Shown: positions 18,271 through 27,298 of the stretch, piece after piece
How positions within the stretch are numbered: position 1 is the stretch's first letter
How the letters are laid out: each line of letters opens with the position of its first letter
From: UBA1952 sp965246785
GTDB lineage: Bacteria > Bacteroidota > Bacteroidia > Chitinophagales > Chitinophagaceae
Assembly: GCA_965246785.1 (NCBI GenBank)
Contig: CBDFFM010000011.1
Location: forward strand, 186,001 to 250,000
Direction: 5' to 3'
Length of the DNA: 64,000 bases
Made by a program: the position numbers and the translations under genes
The notes under the pieces: model-generated
The model's input: only the letters and a program-made list of their open reading frames with translations
Databases searched by the model: none
What the model was told of the DNA's origin: nothing

Positions 18271-19449
18271 TTACAGCCGCTCCAGTACCATAGCGCTGCC
18301 ACCGCCACCACCGTTGCAGATGCCGGCTGCGCCAATCTTTGCGCCCTTCTGGCCCAGCACATTCAGCAGCGTCACAAGGATGCGCGCACCGGATGCGCCA
18401 AGCGGGTGGCCCAGTGAGATGGCGCCGCCGTTCAGGTTCACCTGGTCGGGGCGAAGCTTCATGCGGCGGCTGTTTTCCAGCGCCACTACGCTGAAGGCTT
18501 CGTTCAGCTCAAAGTATTCAATGTCTTCCATCTTCAGGCCGGCCTTAGCTACCGCCTTCGGCACCGCCACGCTCGGCGAGGTGGTAAACCACTCCGGTGC
18601 CTGCTCAATATCCGCGTAGCTGAGGATGCGGGCAAGAGGCTTCACGCCCAGCTCTTTTGCCTTTTCGGCGCTCATAATCACGAGGGCAGCCGCGCCGTCA
18701 TTCATCGTGGAAGAATTGGCCGCCGTCACGGAACCGCCCTTGATAAAGGCGGAGCGCAGGCCCGGAATCTTCTCAAACTTCACATTCCAGGGCTCTTCGT
18801 CCTTGTCCATAATCTTTGGGTCGCCAGAGCGCTGCGGTACTTCTACCGGTACAATCTCGTCTGCAAAGCGGCCTTCATTCCAAGCCGCCTGGCTGCGCTG
18901 ATAGCTCTGGATAGCATAGGCGTCTTGGTCTTCGCGGGATACGCCGCACTCGCTGGCACACAGTTCGGCTGCATTGCCCATTGCATAGTTGTGATACACG
19001 TCCGTCAGGCCATCATGCGCCAGGCCATCCACCATGTTTGCATCGCCAAACTTGTTGCCCCAGCGCTGGCTCGGGTTGTAGAAGGGCACATTGCTCATGC
19101 TCTCCATACCGCCGGCTACCACCACATCCGCATCGCCGGCCATGATGGCCTGCACGCCCTGGCTCACAGCCTTCATACCGGAGGCGCAGACTTTATTCAC
19201 CGTCGTACAGGGAATATTGTCCGGCAGCCCGGCAAACTTAGCGGCCTGTCTTGCGGGAGCCTGGCCCAGGTTGGCCTGAAGCACACAGCCCATTAATACC
19301 TCATCCACATCTTCCGGCTTAATGCCGGCGCGCTCTACAGCCGCCTTTATAGCAATAGCGCCAAGGCGGGTCGCCGTCAAATCTTTCAGGGAGCCGCCCC
19401 AGCTACCCATAGGGGTGCGCACCGCGGCGGCGATGACTACTTCTTTCAT
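18271..19449 (-). CDS. Acetyl-CoA C-acyltransferase (thiolase)
   Basis: A 392-residue thiolase, cytosolic. It condenses two acetyl-CoA or cleaves 3-ketoacyl-CoA. The nucleophilic Cys lies in NKVCASGMKAV (about residue 88), the His in GGAISLGHPLGASGAR and the second Cys in GICNGGGGGSA, all intact. The close match in length and motifs to the biosynthetic (AtoB/PhaA-like) type suggests acetoacetyl-CoA formation, but direction cannot be decided from sequence. It stands alone, with its own terminator. Confidence 0.94.
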   Translation of the reverse strand: MKEVVIAAAVRTPMGSWGGSLKDLTATRLGAIAIKAAVERAGIKPEDVDEVLMGCVLQANLGQAPARQAAKFAGLPDNIPCTTVNKVCASGMKAVSQGVQAIMAGDADVVVAGGMESMSNVPFYNPSQRWGNKFGDANMVDGLAHDGLTDVYHNYAMGNAAELCASECGVSREDQDAYAIQSYQRSQAAWNEGRFADEIVPVEVPQRSGDPKIMDKDEEPWNVKFEKIPGLRSAFIKGGSVTAANSSTMNDGAAALVIMSAEKAKELGVKPLARILSYADIEQAPEWFTTSPSVAVPKAVAKAGLKMEDIEYFELNEAFSVVALENSRRMKLRPDQVNLNGGAISLGHPLGASGARILVTLLNVLGQKGAKIGAAGICNGGGGGSAMVLERL

Positions 19450-19566
19450 CTTGTTTCTTTCGGGGAAATTATTTTAGAAAATACGGTTAACGCCCTAAAG
19501 GTAGCTAATCGCGTGCCGCATCAAGCGGCGCATAGAGCGGCTTTACAGGGGTATAACGGGTGTGGA

Positions 19567-19854
19567 AGTTGAACGGGTTGAACGGGTTAAGAAGTGTTGG
19601 GCCAATGCTTTAGGCTACATGCTACTTATGGGACGCGTCAAGCGTCCCGGTCGCTAAGCGGAGCCGAAGCGCCTATTCGTTTGCTGTGCACATATCATCC
19701 GGGTAGGCGCTTCGGCTCCGCTCAGCGACCGGGCTTTCTACGAAAGCCCATAAGTAGCATCTGCTTAAAGCATTTGCTCTTTGTGGAACCGGGCAGCCCC
19801 TCTGTGCGCGAGGTATGCCTGTGGACTTGTTCAACCCGTTTAACCCGTTCAACT
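19567..19854. repeat. Nested inverted-repeat element with cruciform-like layout
   Basis: Three nested inverted pairs fill the 423-bp gap between thiolase and the TonB receptor. The outermost pair (19567-19595 with 19825-19854) is built of 9-mers GTTGAACGG. The middle pair is 19604-19632 with 19747-19774. The inner pair, 19646-19675 with 19704-19733, matches 29 of 30. Two small side hairpins sit at the junctions: GGGACGC/GCGTCCC at 19630-19648 and GGGCTTT/AAAGCCC at 19731-19749. The fold resembles a multi-branched MITE or structured intergenic RNA. Confidence 0.82.
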
Positions 19855-19872
19855 CGCTCAACCTGTTCAACT

Positions 19873-22362
19873 CTAAAACCGCACGATCAACTTCACATTC
19901 AAAAGCCGTGAGGTCAGCCGGTTAGGTACGGCAAAGGACTTGCCGCTTGTCTGGTCTTGAATGTAAGTGTAGGAAAGCGTGTTCTGGATGCCCAGCAGGT
20001 TGAAGACTTCCAGCCCGGCCCAGATGCTTTCCAGCTTAGAGAACATAGAATAGCGCGGGCGCTGCTTGCGGGCGCCGTCCAGCAGCAGGGCGGAGAAACC
20101 GATGTCCACGCGTTTGTAATCCGGCAGGCGCAGCATCGTGCCGGAGCGTGTGGATTCTGATTGATAGAATGGAATGCCGGTGGCGTAGATGAGGTTAAGG
20201 TTCACGCGGAAATTCTTGTTGTGCGGCAGGTAATCCTGTAGGAACATGCCGAACATGAAGCGCTGGTCGGTTGGGCGGGGGGTATAGCCGGGGTGTGATG
20301 TGTCAATCGCGTGCCCGCCGGAATCTCGGACAACGACAAAGTCGTCCGTCAGGTCTTCCTGCGTATTCATCGCGCCGATGCTCACCCAAGATGTGGCGTC
20401 CTTCACCAGCTCGCCGTAAAGACGTACCTCGCCACCGTAAGCGTAGCCGTTGGAATTGTTCTTGCCGGAATAGCGGATGCGCACATCCTCATAGACGTAG
20501 GGCACGAGGTCGGTCAATTCCTTGTAATAGACCTCCGTGGTGAGCTTGATGGCACGGCTGCCCCAGCGGTAATTATGCTCCGTGCCCAGCAGGCCCTGAA
20601 TGCTCTTCTGCGATTTCAGGTCTTTATTGATGCTGCCGTCGTAAGCACGCATCTCGCGGTAGAAGGGAGGCTGCACATACACGCCCGCGGCAGCTTTGAA
20701 GAGCACATCCCGCTTCCAGCGCAGCGGGCGATAAGTGGCTTGCACGCGTGGGGAGACGTCAAGCTCGCCGTTCAGGTCGTTGTAAAGGGCGCGCACGCCA
20801 ACGGAAAGGTTCACATGATTAGAGTCAGAGCCGAGCCGGAAGTTGTCCTGCAGAAATCCCGAGTAGCGCATGTAGTTGAAGTCGGCTTTGGAGTTAATGT
20901 AGCGCTTCATCGTAATGGTTGCGTCCGGATTAAAGGGCTGGTTGAAGCCGGCGGAATCGCGGCGCTCCCATTCGTGCAGCTTGTCGGAGATGCCGGTGGC
21001 CTGCGCGTCCACGCCCCAGAGAATGGTGTGCTTCCCACCGTCGTAAGAGCCGCGATGTGCGATGGTGCCAACGTTCACATCCAAGTAATTCCGGGCGTAA
21101 TTCTGAATGATGCCTGTGCCGATGGCGTACTTAATCTGCCCGAAATTGGTCTTGCCCAAATCCGTTTCCAGCGCGCCCAGCAGGTACTCGCCGGAGATGT
21201 CGTATGTCTCCACCTCGTGCGTCTGGAAGCCGGAGGCCAGCAGCTTGAGCCGCACTTTGGCCGAAGGCCGGTGCGTCACGGATAGGCCCGCGAAGCGGGA
21301 ATCAAACTGGTCTATCTCGCCGCCATTGTAGAAGACTTTCAGCTGATAAGCCTGGTCAATGACGCCAAACGTCGTCGTGCTTTCTTCCGGAATAAGCGAG
21401 AAGCGGTTGCGCGCATAGTTGCCAATCGCCTCTATCTCCCAGCGCGGGTTGAAGCGGTAAGTAACCAGCGCCTGAATGTCGGTGAAGGATGGATTGTAAA
21501 CGCCCTTCGTAGGCTGCGACTGCAACAGATACTGATTGCTCTTCTGCCGCGCGCCGATGAGGTACGTAAACTTCTCATTGCGCGAAGCCCCTTCCAGCGA
21601 AAGGCTCCCGCCAAGCAGCGATGCCATCGCCGTACCCGCAAACTTCTTAGGCCGCTTGTACGTCACATCCAGCACCGACGACAGCTTATCCCCATACTTT
21701 GCCTGAAAGCCGCCGAGCGAGAACGAAACGCTGCTCACCAAATCCGAATTCACAAACGAAAGCCCTTCCTGCTGCCCGGAGCGCACGAGGAAGGGCCGCC
21801 CGATTTCAAAGTCATTGACGTAAACAAGGTTCTCATCGTAATTGCCGCCGCGCACGGTGTACTGGCTCGTCAGCTCATTGCGCGTGCCTACGAGGCTCTT
21901 GATTTGCGCCGTGATGCCGTCGGTTGTGCTTACCAGCTCATTGCTCTTGGATGGGTCAAGGAGATACACGCTGCCTGCTTCATTCGGCGTGCGGCTTTCG
22001 CGCTTTATCACCTCGTCTATCACCGTGCTGCGGCCTTTGAGCACGATATCCACGACGCGCGTCTCGCCGGCGCTGAGGTTGAAGTACTGCTTCACCGCCT
22101 CCGTGCTCACGTATGAATATACGAGCGTGATGCGCTTGCCGGCAGGCACTTCCAGCTTATACTTTCCCAGCGGGTCGGATTGGGTGCCGGCGGCCTCGCC
22201 GGATAGGGAGATGGTGGCGAGCTCAATGGCCCGGCCACCCGCATCGCGCACGGTGCCGGTGACGGTGGCCGTCTGGGCATCAGCGCCCGCTGCAATCAAA
22301 AGCAGGAAAACAATCAGAATCGCGGCGCGGTGCATCATCAGGGCAAAAGAACGATTAAACAC
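19873..22362 (-). CDS. TonB-dependent receptor with regulatory-like N-domain
   Basis: An 829-residue outer-membrane receptor. A signal peptide (ending GADAQ) is followed by a carboxypeptidase-regulatory-like Ig domain (TATVTGTVRDAGGRAIELAT, residues ~30-115). Then comes a plug domain (~125-230, with GGNYDENLVYVNDFEIGRP), and a beta-barrel to the last residues (LNVKLIVRF). The family imports a ligand using TonB energy; the ligand is unknown and no SusD partner is present. The GTG at 22362 is 5 bp after the rpe stop; an ATG at 22338 is an alternative start. It is likely cotranscribed with rpe. Confidence 0.9.
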   Translation of the reverse strand: MFNRSFALMMHRAAILIVFLLLIAAGADAQTATVTGTVRDAGGRAIELATISLSGEAAGTQSDPLGKYKLEVPAGKRITLVYSYVSTEAVKQYFNLSAGETRVVDIVLKGRSTVIDEVIKRESRTPNEAGSVYLLDPSKSNELVSTTDGITAQIKSLVGTRNELTSQYTVRGGNYDENLVYVNDFEIGRPFLVRSGQQEGLSFVNSDLVSSVSFSLGGFQAKYGDKLSSVLDVTYKRPKKFAGTAMASLLGGSLSLEGASRNEKFTYLIGARQKSNQYLLQSQPTKGVYNPSFTDIQALVTYRFNPRWEIEAIGNYARNRFSLIPEESTTTFGVIDQAYQLKVFYNGGEIDQFDSRFAGLSVTHRPSAKVRLKLLASGFQTHEVETYDISGEYLLGALETDLGKTNFGQIKYAIGTGIIQNYARNYLDVNVGTIAHRGSYDGGKHTILWGVDAQATGISDKLHEWERRDSAGFNQPFNPDATITMKRYINSKADFNYMRYSGFLQDNFRLGSDSNHVNLSVGVRALYNDLNGELDVSPRVQATYRPLRWKRDVLFKAAAGVYVQPPFYREMRAYDGSINKDLKSQKSIQGLLGTEHNYRWGSRAIKLTTEVYYKELTDLVPYVYEDVRIRYSGKNNSNGYAYGGEVRLYGELVKDATSWVSIGAMNTQEDLTDDFVVVRDSGGHAIDTSHPGYTPRPTDQRFMFGMFLQDYLPHNKNFRVNLNLIYATGIPFYQSESTRSGTMLRLPDYKRVDIGFSALLLDGARKQRPRYSMFSKLESIWAGLEVFNLLGIQNTLSYTYIQDQTSGKSFAVPNRLTSRLLNVKLIVRF

Positions 22363-22367
22363 GGCAT

Positions 22368-23021
22368 TTATTTCCCCGCCTTATGCAGCTTATGGATTGT
22401 ATCCGCCGGGTCAGAGGATGAAAACACCGTATTCCCCGCTACCAGCACATCCGCGCCCGCGGCTATAATTGTCCCCGCATTCTCCAGCGTTACGCCGCCA
22501 TCTACTTCTATCAGCGTTGGCGCGCCAGTGGCTTGTATGAGCTGCTTCAGCGCAGCCACTTTCTTCAGTGTCTGCGGGATAAAGCTCTGTCCGCCGAAGC
22601 CCGGGTTCACGCTCATCATGCACACCAGGTCAATGTCCATAATCACATCCTCCAGCGCACTCACCGGCGTGTGCGGGTTCAGCGCTACGCCCACCTTCAT
22701 GCCGTAGCTTTTTATGGCCTGCAATGACCGGTGCAGGTGCGTGGATGCCTCTATATGAATGCTCAGGTAATCCGCGCCGGCGGCGGCGAACTGCTCAAAG
22801 TATTTCTCCGGCTCCACAATCATCAGGTGCACGTCCAGCGGCTTCTTGCTCGCCTTCTTTGCCGCCGCGAGGAGGGGGAAGCCGAAGGAGATATTGGGCA
22901 CAAAGCGGCCGTCCATTACATCGCAGTGGAGCCAGCCCGCGTCGGAGGCGTTAATCATGTTGATGTCGCGCTCTAGGTGCAGGAAGTTGGCGGAGAGGAG
23001 GGAGGGGGCTATGATGGGCAT
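22368..23021 (-). CDS. rpe: Ribulose-phosphate 3-epimerase
   Basis: A 218-residue TIM-barrel enzyme of the pentose phosphate pathway that interconverts ribulose-5-phosphate and xylulose-5-phosphate. The ATG at 23021 is chosen because MPIIAPSLLSANF is the conserved N-terminus; the longer frame upstream is not conserved. Metal-site motifs HCDVMDG, DVHLM and EVDGGV are present, as is VNPGFGGQ. The stop is 5 bp before the TonB receptor start. Confidence 0.96.
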   Translation of the reverse strand: MPIIAPSLLSANFLHLERDINMINASDAGWLHCDVMDGRFVPNISFGFPLLAAAKKASKKPLDVHLMIVEPEKYFEQFAAAGADYLSIHIEASTHLHRSLQAIKSYGMKVGVALNPHTPVSALEDVIMDIDLVCMMSVNPGFGGQSFIPQTLKKVAALKQLIQATGAPTLIEVDGGVTLENAGTIIAAGADVLVAGNTVFSSSDPADTIHKLHKAGK

Positions 23022-23295
23022 CTTTATTAATGTGGGAATGCGGTAATGCGGTAATGTGTACGTGGGGATTTTTATTGAGTCGGCTTTTAGTTCGCTATTT
23101 GGCAAAGTTGCGTCGCACACTGAGGGGCCTTCCTATCCATCAGCTTTTCATGTGACGCGTATTCCTGCCTTAACTGCTCTTATGACCCACGACGAATCCG
23201 GTAGCAGTACCCGTGAAACGCTTACGCGCCCAATACCGAACTCTTTATGAGGCACATAACACCTTACGTGTCCGATACTGTGCTCCGTATTAAGT

Positions 23296-23547
23296 GCGTA
23301 ATTCATTATGCACTCAATATCATCCATGACATCGGACGCGTAGCACATTACGCACTCAATATCATCCATGACATCGGACGCGTAACACATTACGCACTCA
23401 ATATCATCCGTGACATCGGACGCGTAACGCATTATACGCCCGATATCATCCATGATATTGAGTGCGTAACCCATTACGCGCCCGATATCATCCATGATAT
23501 TGAGTGTGTAACCCATTACGCGCTCAATATCATCCATGATACGACAT
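23296..23547. repeat. 42-bp repeat array, six units arranged head to head
   Basis: Six exact-length 42-bp units start at 23296, 23338, 23380, 23422, 23464 and 23506, plus a partial unit to 23555. Each holds a small hairpin of type GCGTAACxCATTACGC and a second dyad around ATCATCCATGAT. Units 1-3 run CTCAATATC...GACATCGGAC, while units 4-5 run CCCGATATC...GATATTGAGT, the reverse complement layout. The array is therefore a large inverted repeat centred at about 23421. Because 42 is divisible by 3, open frames appear on both strands; these are not taken as genes. Confidence 0.85.
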
Positions 23548-23630
23548 GCGTAACCTTTTTTAGCGTCATAACTGTCGTTGCCGTTCAATTAGTAGCCAAT
23601 AATTTATGCTATGGCATGTTGCGTGAAAGG

Positions 23631-23696
23631 CCCGACAGACTGACGAACGATGAACGGAGCGTCGCAAGGGACGCTTAATAGCGCGTTGCAGCCGGC
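23631..23696. repeat. 66-bp dispersed 3'-flank element, copy B
   Basis: Reverse complement of copy A at 6541-6606, about 54 of 66 identical and ungapped. It begins 36 bp after the stop codon of the minus-strand TPR lipoprotein gene and reads in that gene's sense. A shorter relative (GTTGCGTCGCACAC) occurs at 23106 on the other side of the 42-bp array. Confidence 0.75.
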
Positions 23697-23732
23697 TAAA
23701 TAAAGAACTTCAAATGGGTACACGTTCCGCTG

Positions 23733-24722
23733 CTAATGGCCGAGGCGACTGAGGCCTTCCTCGGCGGTAGCGTACTTGGGGTCAAAAGTAAGGGCCTGCC
23801 GGTAGTCGGCGGCGGCGGCGTCCTTATTGCCGGCCAGCTCGGCGCAGAGGCCGCGGTTGTAGTAGGCGCGGGCATCGGTGGGGGCTATGCTGGTAACGTG
23901 ATCAAACTGGCGGCGGGCCTTCTCAAAAGAGTCCTGCTGAAGCAGGATGAAGCCGGTGGCGAAGTAGGCGTCGGCGTATTGCATGTTGTGGAGGATGCAG
24001 CGGGTGTACTCGGATTTGGCAGCTTCGTACTCCTTTTTGGCCTGATGATACATGCCCTTGGCATAGAGGGGAAAGACGTCGGCGGTATCCAGCCGGAAGG
24101 CGGATTCGTAGTACTGAAGGCCGAGGGCATCGCCGCGGAGGGTGTAAAGGAGGCCGAGCTGAATGGCGGCCTCGCGGTAGGAGGGGGCCACGTTGAGAAC
24201 GGTCTGAAAGGAGGAGATGGCCTTTGGGGTATCCTTCATATCCTTATAGACGAGGCCTTTGAGGAAGTAGCCCTCAGGGGAGAAGGCATCCTGCCGGAGG
24301 ACGGTATTGATTTCGTTGAATGCCTTGCCGTACTCCTTGGTGAAGAGCATGAGCTTGGCAATCTTGAGGTGTGCCCTGGGGTCATTCGGATTGTGACGCA
24401 GGGCGCGGGTGAGCCACTTGGTGGCGGTAGCAACATCCTTATGCTCAAATAGGAGGTCGCCGATGGCGGAGGCGTACTCGGCTTTGTTGGAGTCCAGGCG
24501 GGTGGCTACGTACCAATCATCCAGCGCAAGGGAGTCCTGCCCCATGCGGTGGAGGGCGAGGCCGCGCTTGTACCATGCATCGGCCTTGGTGGTATCGGCA
24601 GCGATGGCGTTGGTGAGCGGGGCTATTAGGGGGGAGGCGAGGATGGGGTTGGAGACGGGGGCGGGGTGGTGCTTGCAGGCGGCGAGGAGGCAGGCGAGGA
24701 GGAGGCAGGTGATGAATCTCAT
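23733..24722 (-). CDS. TPR-repeat lipoprotein
   Basis: A 329-residue lipoprotein (signal LLLACLLAAC, Cys at about residue 16) carrying about eight tetratricopeptide repeats from residue 40 to the end (for example TKADAWYKRGLALHRMGQDS and ATAEEGLSRLGH). TPR arrays bind other proteins, and this one probably sits on the periplasmic face of the outer or inner membrane. The partner is unknown. The gene is monocistronic as far as can be seen. Confidence 0.88.
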   Translation of the reverse strand: MRFITCLLLACLLAACKHHPAPVSNPILASPLIAPLTNAIAADTTKADAWYKRGLALHRMGQDSLALDDWYVATRLDSNKAEYASAIGDLLFEHKDVATATKWLTRALRHNPNDPRAHLKIAKLMLFTKEYGKAFNEINTVLRQDAFSPEGYFLKGLVYKDMKDTPKAISSFQTVLNVAPSYREAAIQLGLLYTLRGDALGLQYYESAFRLDTADVFPLYAKGMYHQAKKEYEAAKSEYTRCILHNMQYADAYFATGFILLQQDSFEKARRQFDHVTSIAPTDARAYYNRGLCAELAGNKDAAAADYRQALTFDPKYATAEEGLSRLGH

Positions 24723-24755
24723 GCAGCGTAGAATCCGGGTGAGGGAGCGTTTATA

Positions 24756-25049
24756 TTATGGCTTCCTGAAAGGCCGCCTTGATGTGTGGTGAACCGAATA
24801 GATAATGACGTCGTCTCCCTCTATTTCGTAAAGAAGCGCAAAGCGCATTGTTTTCAGACGGCAGAAGCGCAAGCCGGTATTCTGGTAATAGCTGTAACGC
24901 TCAGGATGTTGTGCAATACGCTCAATTGCTTCGTCCATTTCAGCCAGGAATTGTTCAGAAAGGCTGGGTGTCGGCTCGCCGTCATAATGGAAAACGGTTT
25001 CCGCAACGTCCATCCTGACTTCTTCCTTCAAAATAACCTTATATGCCAT
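24756..25049 (-). CDS. ParE/RelE-family toxin
   Basis: A 97-residue type II toxin of the RelE/ParE fold. Features seen are KVILKEEVRMDVAETVFHYD, the helix FLAEMDEAIERIAQHPERY and the strand motif RFCRLKTMRFALLYEI, followed by IIYSVHHTSRRP. ParE members poison gyrase and RelE members cut mRNA; which applies is not clear here. Its start overlaps the antitoxin by 11 bp, the usual antitoxin-first order. Confidence 0.85.
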   Translation of the reverse strand: MAYKVILKEEVRMDVAETVFHYDGEPTPSLSEQFLAEMDEAIERIAQHPERYSYYQNTGLRFCRLKTMRFALLYEIEGDDVIIYSVHHTSRRPFRKP

Positions 25050-25281
25050 TGCCGGCGCGTTGTTGCTTGACGTATTGCTTCACTTCATCCCAAGAGTAGC
25101 TCTTGCTCTCACCCGACCTATGGCGGTCAATGCGGCGCTGTAATTCTGCTAATTCGGCTTCATTCAAGGGCTCTTCCGCCAGTCCATTGCTTTGTGCGTT
25201 AAGAATGGCTATGAGCATTGCATCATCAGCTTCTTCAACCTTACGGCGGGCACGCTCACGAAGATTTTCTGAGTAAGTCAT
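25039..25281 (-). CDS. Antitoxin of the addiction-module component family
   Basis: An 80-residue acidic, helical protein. The C-terminal part LNEAELAELQRRIDRHRSGE followed by SYSWDEVKQYV is the toxin-binding pattern of the addiction-module component family that pairs with ParE-like toxins. It precedes and overlaps the toxin gene on the same strand, so the two should be cotranslated and autoregulated. Confidence 0.83.
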   Translation of the reverse strand: MTYSENLRERARRKVEEADDAMLIAILNAQSNGLAEEPLNEAELAELQRRIDRHRSGESKSYSWDEVKQYVKQQRAGNGI

Positions 25282-25302
25282 TTCAAACGGCTTTCCACAA
25301 AT

Positions 25303-26118
25303 TTACTCCTTCTCCTCCGCATCAATATCGCCCACCCGCGGCTCATGCAGCTCCACCGGCGGGGCCGCCTTGCGCAGCCGCATATTCAGCAACTCCACCG
25401 CAAAGGAGAAGGCCATAGCGAAATAGACGTAGTTCTTCAGGTTCAGCTCCTCATGCGGCGCACCGGCGGGCCGCACCGTGGATTCGCGCCAGCCATCAAT
25501 CACCAGCACCAGGCCCACCATTACCAGGAAGGAAAGGGCCAGCATTGTCAGCGTAGGGTGTTTATGGATGAAGGTGGCAATGCGCTCAGAAAAGAAGAAC
25601 ATCACAATCATAGCCAGCACCACGGCAATAATCATCACCGCCAGATTGTGGCCGATGCCGGAGGCGGTAATGACGGAGTCAAAGGAAAAGACCATATCCA
25701 CCAGCACAATCTGGAAGATGGCATTGGCGAATGAAGCCGCCTTGCGTCCTTTGGGGCCTGCTTCGTCGCCTTCCAGCTTTTCATGAATTTCTGTGACGGT
25801 CTTAAAGATGAGAAAAAGGCCGCCGGCTATCATTACCAGGCTGGCGAGGTCAAAGGCCTTGTCAATGCCGAAGAGGCTGAAGCCGAAAAGCGCCTTTCCT
25901 TTCTGCTTCAGCAGCCATCCGAGGGCGATGAGCAGCAGCGTCCGCGTGATAATGCCAAACACCATCCAGAGTGTCCGCGCCCGCTTGCGCTGCTCCTTCG
26001 GCATCCGCCCCATAATGATGGAAACGAAGATGACGTTGTCAATGCCGAGAATGATTTCCAGCAGGGCAAGCGTGATGAGTGATATAAGGGCGGCGCCTGA
26101 AAACAGGTCTGGGTTCAT
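25303..26118 (-). CDS. TerC-family integral membrane protein
   Basis: A 271-residue membrane protein with about seven hydrophobic helices. The TerC marks LLEIILGIDNVIFVSIIM (residues ~18-35) and VDMVFSFDSVITASG (~140-155), with their intramembrane Asp residues, are intact. The family is linked to metal export (notably manganese) and tellurium resistance. No ter genes adjoin it. The Asp/Glu-rich C-terminal tail (GDIDAEEKE) is cytosolic or periplasmic. Confidence 0.92.
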   Translation of the reverse strand: MNPDLFSGAALISLITLALLEIILGIDNVIFVSIIMGRMPKEQRKRARTLWMVFGIITRTLLLIALGWLLKQKGKALFGFSLFGIDKAFDLASLVMIAGGLFLIFKTVTEIHEKLEGDEAGPKGRKAASFANAIFQIVLVDMVFSFDSVITASGIGHNLAVMIIAVVLAMIVMFFFSERIATFIHKHPTLTMLALSFLVMVGLVLVIDGWRESTVRPAGAPHEELNLKNYVYFAMAFSFAVELLNMRLRKAAPPVELHEPRVGDIDAEEKE

Positions 26119-26119
26119 G

Positions 26120-26151
26120 GTTGGAACGTTGGAGCGTTAGAATGTTGGAGG
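26120..26151. repeat. Octamer tandem repeat upstream of TerC
   Basis: Four head-to-tail octamers, GTTGGAAC, GTTGGAGC, GTTAGAAT and GTTGGAGG, lie directly upstream of the terC-like start codon and fill most of the spacer to pyrD. Confidence 0.75.
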
Positions 26152-26161
26152 GTTTTCTGAA

Positions 26162-27202
26162 TCAGCGCTGATTTGATTGCGCAAGCAGGCCTTGGCAAAT
26201 TGCTTTTGCTATTCCGGGGCCTTCATAGATGAAGCCAGTGTAAACCTGTACGAGGCTCGCGCCGGCATCCAGCTTTTCCCGCGCATCGGCGGCCGTAAAA
26301 ATCCCGCCAACCGCGATGATGGGAATAGCGCCGCCGCTTTTGCGGCTGATGTAGCGTACCACCTCTGTAGCCCGCTGTCGCAGTGGCTTGCCGCTGAGGC
26401 CGCCCGCGCCGATGGCTTCAACTGCCGTGGCTTCCGTTTGCAGGCTGCTGCGGTCTATCGTGGTATTGGTTGCTACGATGCCGTCCAGCTTCGTATCGCC
26501 GACGATGCTGATGATGTCGTCCAATTGTTCATCAGTAAGGTCTGGTGCTATCTTCAGCAGAATAGGCTTTGGCTTCGCGTAAGCAGCATTAATGTCTTTC
26601 AGGCGTTGCAGCAAGGCCGTAAGCGGCTCTTTATCCTGCAAAGCCCGTAAGCCCGGCGTGTTCGGCGACGAAACATTAACCACGAAGTAATCCACCACAT
26701 CATGCAGCGCGCAGAAGGCGGCCTCGTAGTCCTTCACCGCGTCCTCATTCGGCGTGTCCTTATTCTTCCCAATATTTCCGCCGATGATGATGCGCTCTTT
26801 GCGGTGCTTTAGCCGCTCAGCAGCCACTTCCGCGCCGCCATTATTAAAGCCCATCCGGTTAATCAGCGCGCTATCTGCCGGCAGCCGGAAGAGGCGTGGC
26901 GCCGGATTGCCCGGCTGCGGGCGGGGCGTAAGCGTGCCTATTTCCACAAAGCCAAATCCCAGCATCGCCAGCTCATCCGTCCAACGGGCGTCTTTATCAA
27001 AACCAGCCCCGAGGCCAACCGGGTTTGGAAAGGTGATGCCCCAAAGCGTGCGTTCCAGCCGCTTGTCGTTTACCGCATAGGTTTTGCGCAGCAAAGCCCG
27101 CAGCGGCGTCAGCTTATAGGCGGTCTGCAAGGCCCGCATCGCGCGGTAGTGAATGGCCTCGGGCTGCTGCAGGAAAAGAAGGGAACGAAGGAGCCGGTAC
27201 AT
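26162..27202 (-). CDS. pyrD: Dihydroorotate dehydrogenase (quinone), class 2
   Basis: A 346-residue membrane-associated flavoenzyme that oxidises dihydroorotate to orotate with quinone, the fourth step of pyrimidine synthesis. The ATG at 27202 is preferred because MYRLLRSLLFLQQPEAIHY is the typical class 2 membrane-binding N-terminus. FMN and substrate motifs are MGFNNGGAE, VNVSSPNTPGLR (with the catalytic Ser region), ATNTTIDR, GAGGLSGKPLR and AVGGIF, then QVYTGFIYEGP. Confidence 0.96.
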   Translation of the reverse strand: MYRLLRSLLFLQQPEAIHYRAMRALQTAYKLTPLRALLRKTYAVNDKRLERTLWGITFPNPVGLGAGFDKDARWTDELAMLGFGFVEIGTLTPRPQPGNPAPRLFRLPADSALINRMGFNNGGAEVAAERLKHRKERIIIGGNIGKNKDTPNEDAVKDYEAAFCALHDVVDYFVVNVSSPNTPGLRALQDKEPLTALLQRLKDINAAYAKPKPILLKIAPDLTDEQLDDIISIVGDTKLDGIVATNTTIDRSSLQTEATAVEAIGAGGLSGKPLRQRATEVVRYISRKSGGAIPIIAVGGIFTAADAREKLDAGASLVQVYTGFIYEGPGIAKAICQGLLAQSNQR

Positions 27203-27298
27203 GGGCGGCCAAAGATACGCGGCACACCTTTTAACCATTTTTTACGGGCAGCCTCCGCAGCCAGCGGAACTGCACGCCTAATTTTATCCGCACACACC

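Noticed and set aside
23296..23547. CRISPR array
   Set aside because: The 42-bp units are contiguous with no variable spacers, they are palindromic and reverse orientation midway, and there are no cas genes in the window.
23148..23678. Open frames on both strands over the 42-bp array, giving repeat proteins of ~145 codons
   Set aside because: The 42-bp unit is 14 codons, so any stop-free frame stays open. Both strands are equally open, and the units are palindromic and switch orientation, which fits DNA structure better than protein.
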